6,598 nucleotides of DNA from Bacteroidales bacterium. GTDB taxonomy: Bacteria; Bacteroidota; Bacteroidia; Bacteroidales; UBA7960. The notes under the pieces are model-generated. The model was not told where the DNA came from. It was given only the letters and a program-made list of their open reading frames with translations, and searched no databases. The position numbers and the translations under genes were made by a program. Position 1 is the first letter of the stretch, and each line of letters opens with the position of its first letter. The DNA is taken from contig SLEW01000173.1 in the NCBI GenBank assembly GCA_007124575.1, forward strand, positions 1-6,598, given 5' to 3'. Positions 6,090-6,598 of the stretch are shown piece after piece.

Positions 6090-6293
6090 TCAATAGTGTA
6101 TCCCATCACCGGAATACTCATCTGCCGCCATTTCTGCGGCTTTTTTGATCTGGATGTCCCTGGGGAGATACTTGTTCACCCGGGCCGATGTCCGGAGATA
6201 GTACTCCATTTCCCGGTCATTAAGGTGGGGGAGGTGCGCATGGTCTTGATTCCATTTCTTTTTGAAGAGAAGCTTGCTCAGGGCGCCGAACAT
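6090..6293 (-). CDS. Small protein of unknown function, 67 aa
   Basis: I do not recognise this protein. From ATG 6293 it is 67 aa, MFGALSKLLFKKKW at the start and DEYSGDGIHY at the end. It is highly charged, with a short basic, amphipathic N-terminus and a probably helical body (DREMEYYLRTSARVNKYLP, then IQIKKAAEMAADEY). There is no signal peptide, cysteine pair, or membrane segment. The frame stays open to an ATG at 6389, but that 32-residue extension is translated from AT-rich sequence and is not protein-like, so the internal start is preferred. The minus-strand octamer TTAATTTG (6368-6361), one mismatch from TAnnTTTG, could be its -7 box. A candidate terminator follows its stop, which supports a real gene. 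The composition of the coding part, GC-richer than its flanks, also favours coding, but the case is moderate. Confidence 0.55.
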   Translation of the reverse strand: MFGALSKLLFKKKWNQDHAHLPHLNDREMEYYLRTSARVNKYLPRDIQIKKAAEMAADEYSGDGIHY

Positions 6294-6434
6294 GTTTGAT
6301 GGGTTTTGTTTGTAGTTATAATATGGAAGTATTTTGTAAATTGGCAGTTGTAATATACAACAAATTAACATAGTGTTTGAACTCAACAATGAAAGGTCTC
6401 CTTATTGGCGGGGTATAGGCAAGAACATCGGACT

Positions 6435-6598
6435 ACTGGAATGAATAGCTGGACAGGCAATTCTCTCCAGCCATTCCGGTGCTCATTACTACCGAGTTCA
6501 TCCTGCTGGCTTGCCAGGCAACTGCTCCCGGGTTTAAAGCCCGGGATATTTACAGCAACTGTTTGTCTTACCCGTGGAAGCAAAACCTGCTTGGCCGC
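6435..6598. repeat. Structured non-coding region, REP-like hairpin cluster (cut by window edge)
   Basis: The 305 bases right of the 67-aa gene hold no convincing gene; the outer part holds hairpins. First, ACTGGAATG (6435-6443) pairs with CATTCCGGT (6472-6480), and inside it GCTGGA (6448-6453) pairs with TCCAGC (6466-6471): 15 pairs with a 4-base bulge. Second, CTGG (6506-6509) pairs with CCAG (6514-6517). Third, TCCCGGG (6526-6532) pairs with CCCGGGA (6540-6546) around TTTAAAG. Fourth, AAGCA (6578-6582) pairs with TGCTT (6588-6592). The only non-Watson-Crick pair in the first stem is U·G on the plus strand but A·C on the minus strand, which hints that any RNA is plus-strand. Possible identities are REP elements mobilised by a RAYT/Y1 transposase, or part of a non-coding RNA; neither is shown, and no transposase is in the window. 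Confidence 0.45.

Noticed and set aside
6294..6389. N-terminal extension of the small protein to ATG 6389
   Set aside because: The extension is AT-rich and not protein-like; the internal ATG at 6293 gives a more plausible protein.
6383..6583. 66-aa minus-strand frame through the right-end hairpins
   Set aside because: It runs across several palindromes, which explain its sequence better than coding does. No start signal or domain; treated as repeat-derived.

Overview
The window looks like a chromosomal segment of a member of the Bacteroidota, probably an environmental Bacteroidales-like organism. Three things point there: a lipoprotein with an acidic post-cysteine signature and a β-helix ending in an IDAG / PDIGA tail, two perfect TAnnTTTG (-7) boxes in front of core genes, and A-rich leaders that mostly lack a Shine-Dalgarno sequence. 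The species cannot be named from the sequence alone.

Layout: bases 1-28 hold a 7-bp tandem repeat. A surface lipoprotein with an Ig-like domain and a right-handed β-helix (145-1590, +) follows. It converges on sucD, the succinyl-CoA ligase alpha subunit (1808-2677, -). The gap between them holds two copies of an 8-bp repeat, each starting exactly at a stop codon, with a 22-bp perfect palindrome between them. sucD diverges from mnmE, the tRNA-modification GTPase (2964-4364, +), across a 286-bp spacer with both promoters' -7 boxes and several hairpin or repeat sequences. mnmE converges, with a 38-bp gap, on a secreted M1-like zinc metallopeptidase (4403-5824, -), which is clearly more AT-rich than sucD and mnmE. 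Beyond it are a 265-bp spacer with a candidate terminator, a 67-aa protein of unknown function (6090-6293, -), and a terminal non-coding stretch (about 6430-6598) rich in hairpins that looks like a REP-like or structured-RNA repeat cut by the window edge.

The genes do not form one pathway. sucD (TCA cycle or succinate metabolism) and mnmE (wobble-uridine modification) are housekeeping genes; the lipoprotein and the peptidase are envelope or secreted proteins. No defence system, mobile-element transposase, CRISPR array, rRNA or tRNA was seen. The points most worth a second look are the stop-codon-anchored repeat arrays, the structured element at the right end, and the shortened HExxH-x16-E zinc motif of the peptidase.
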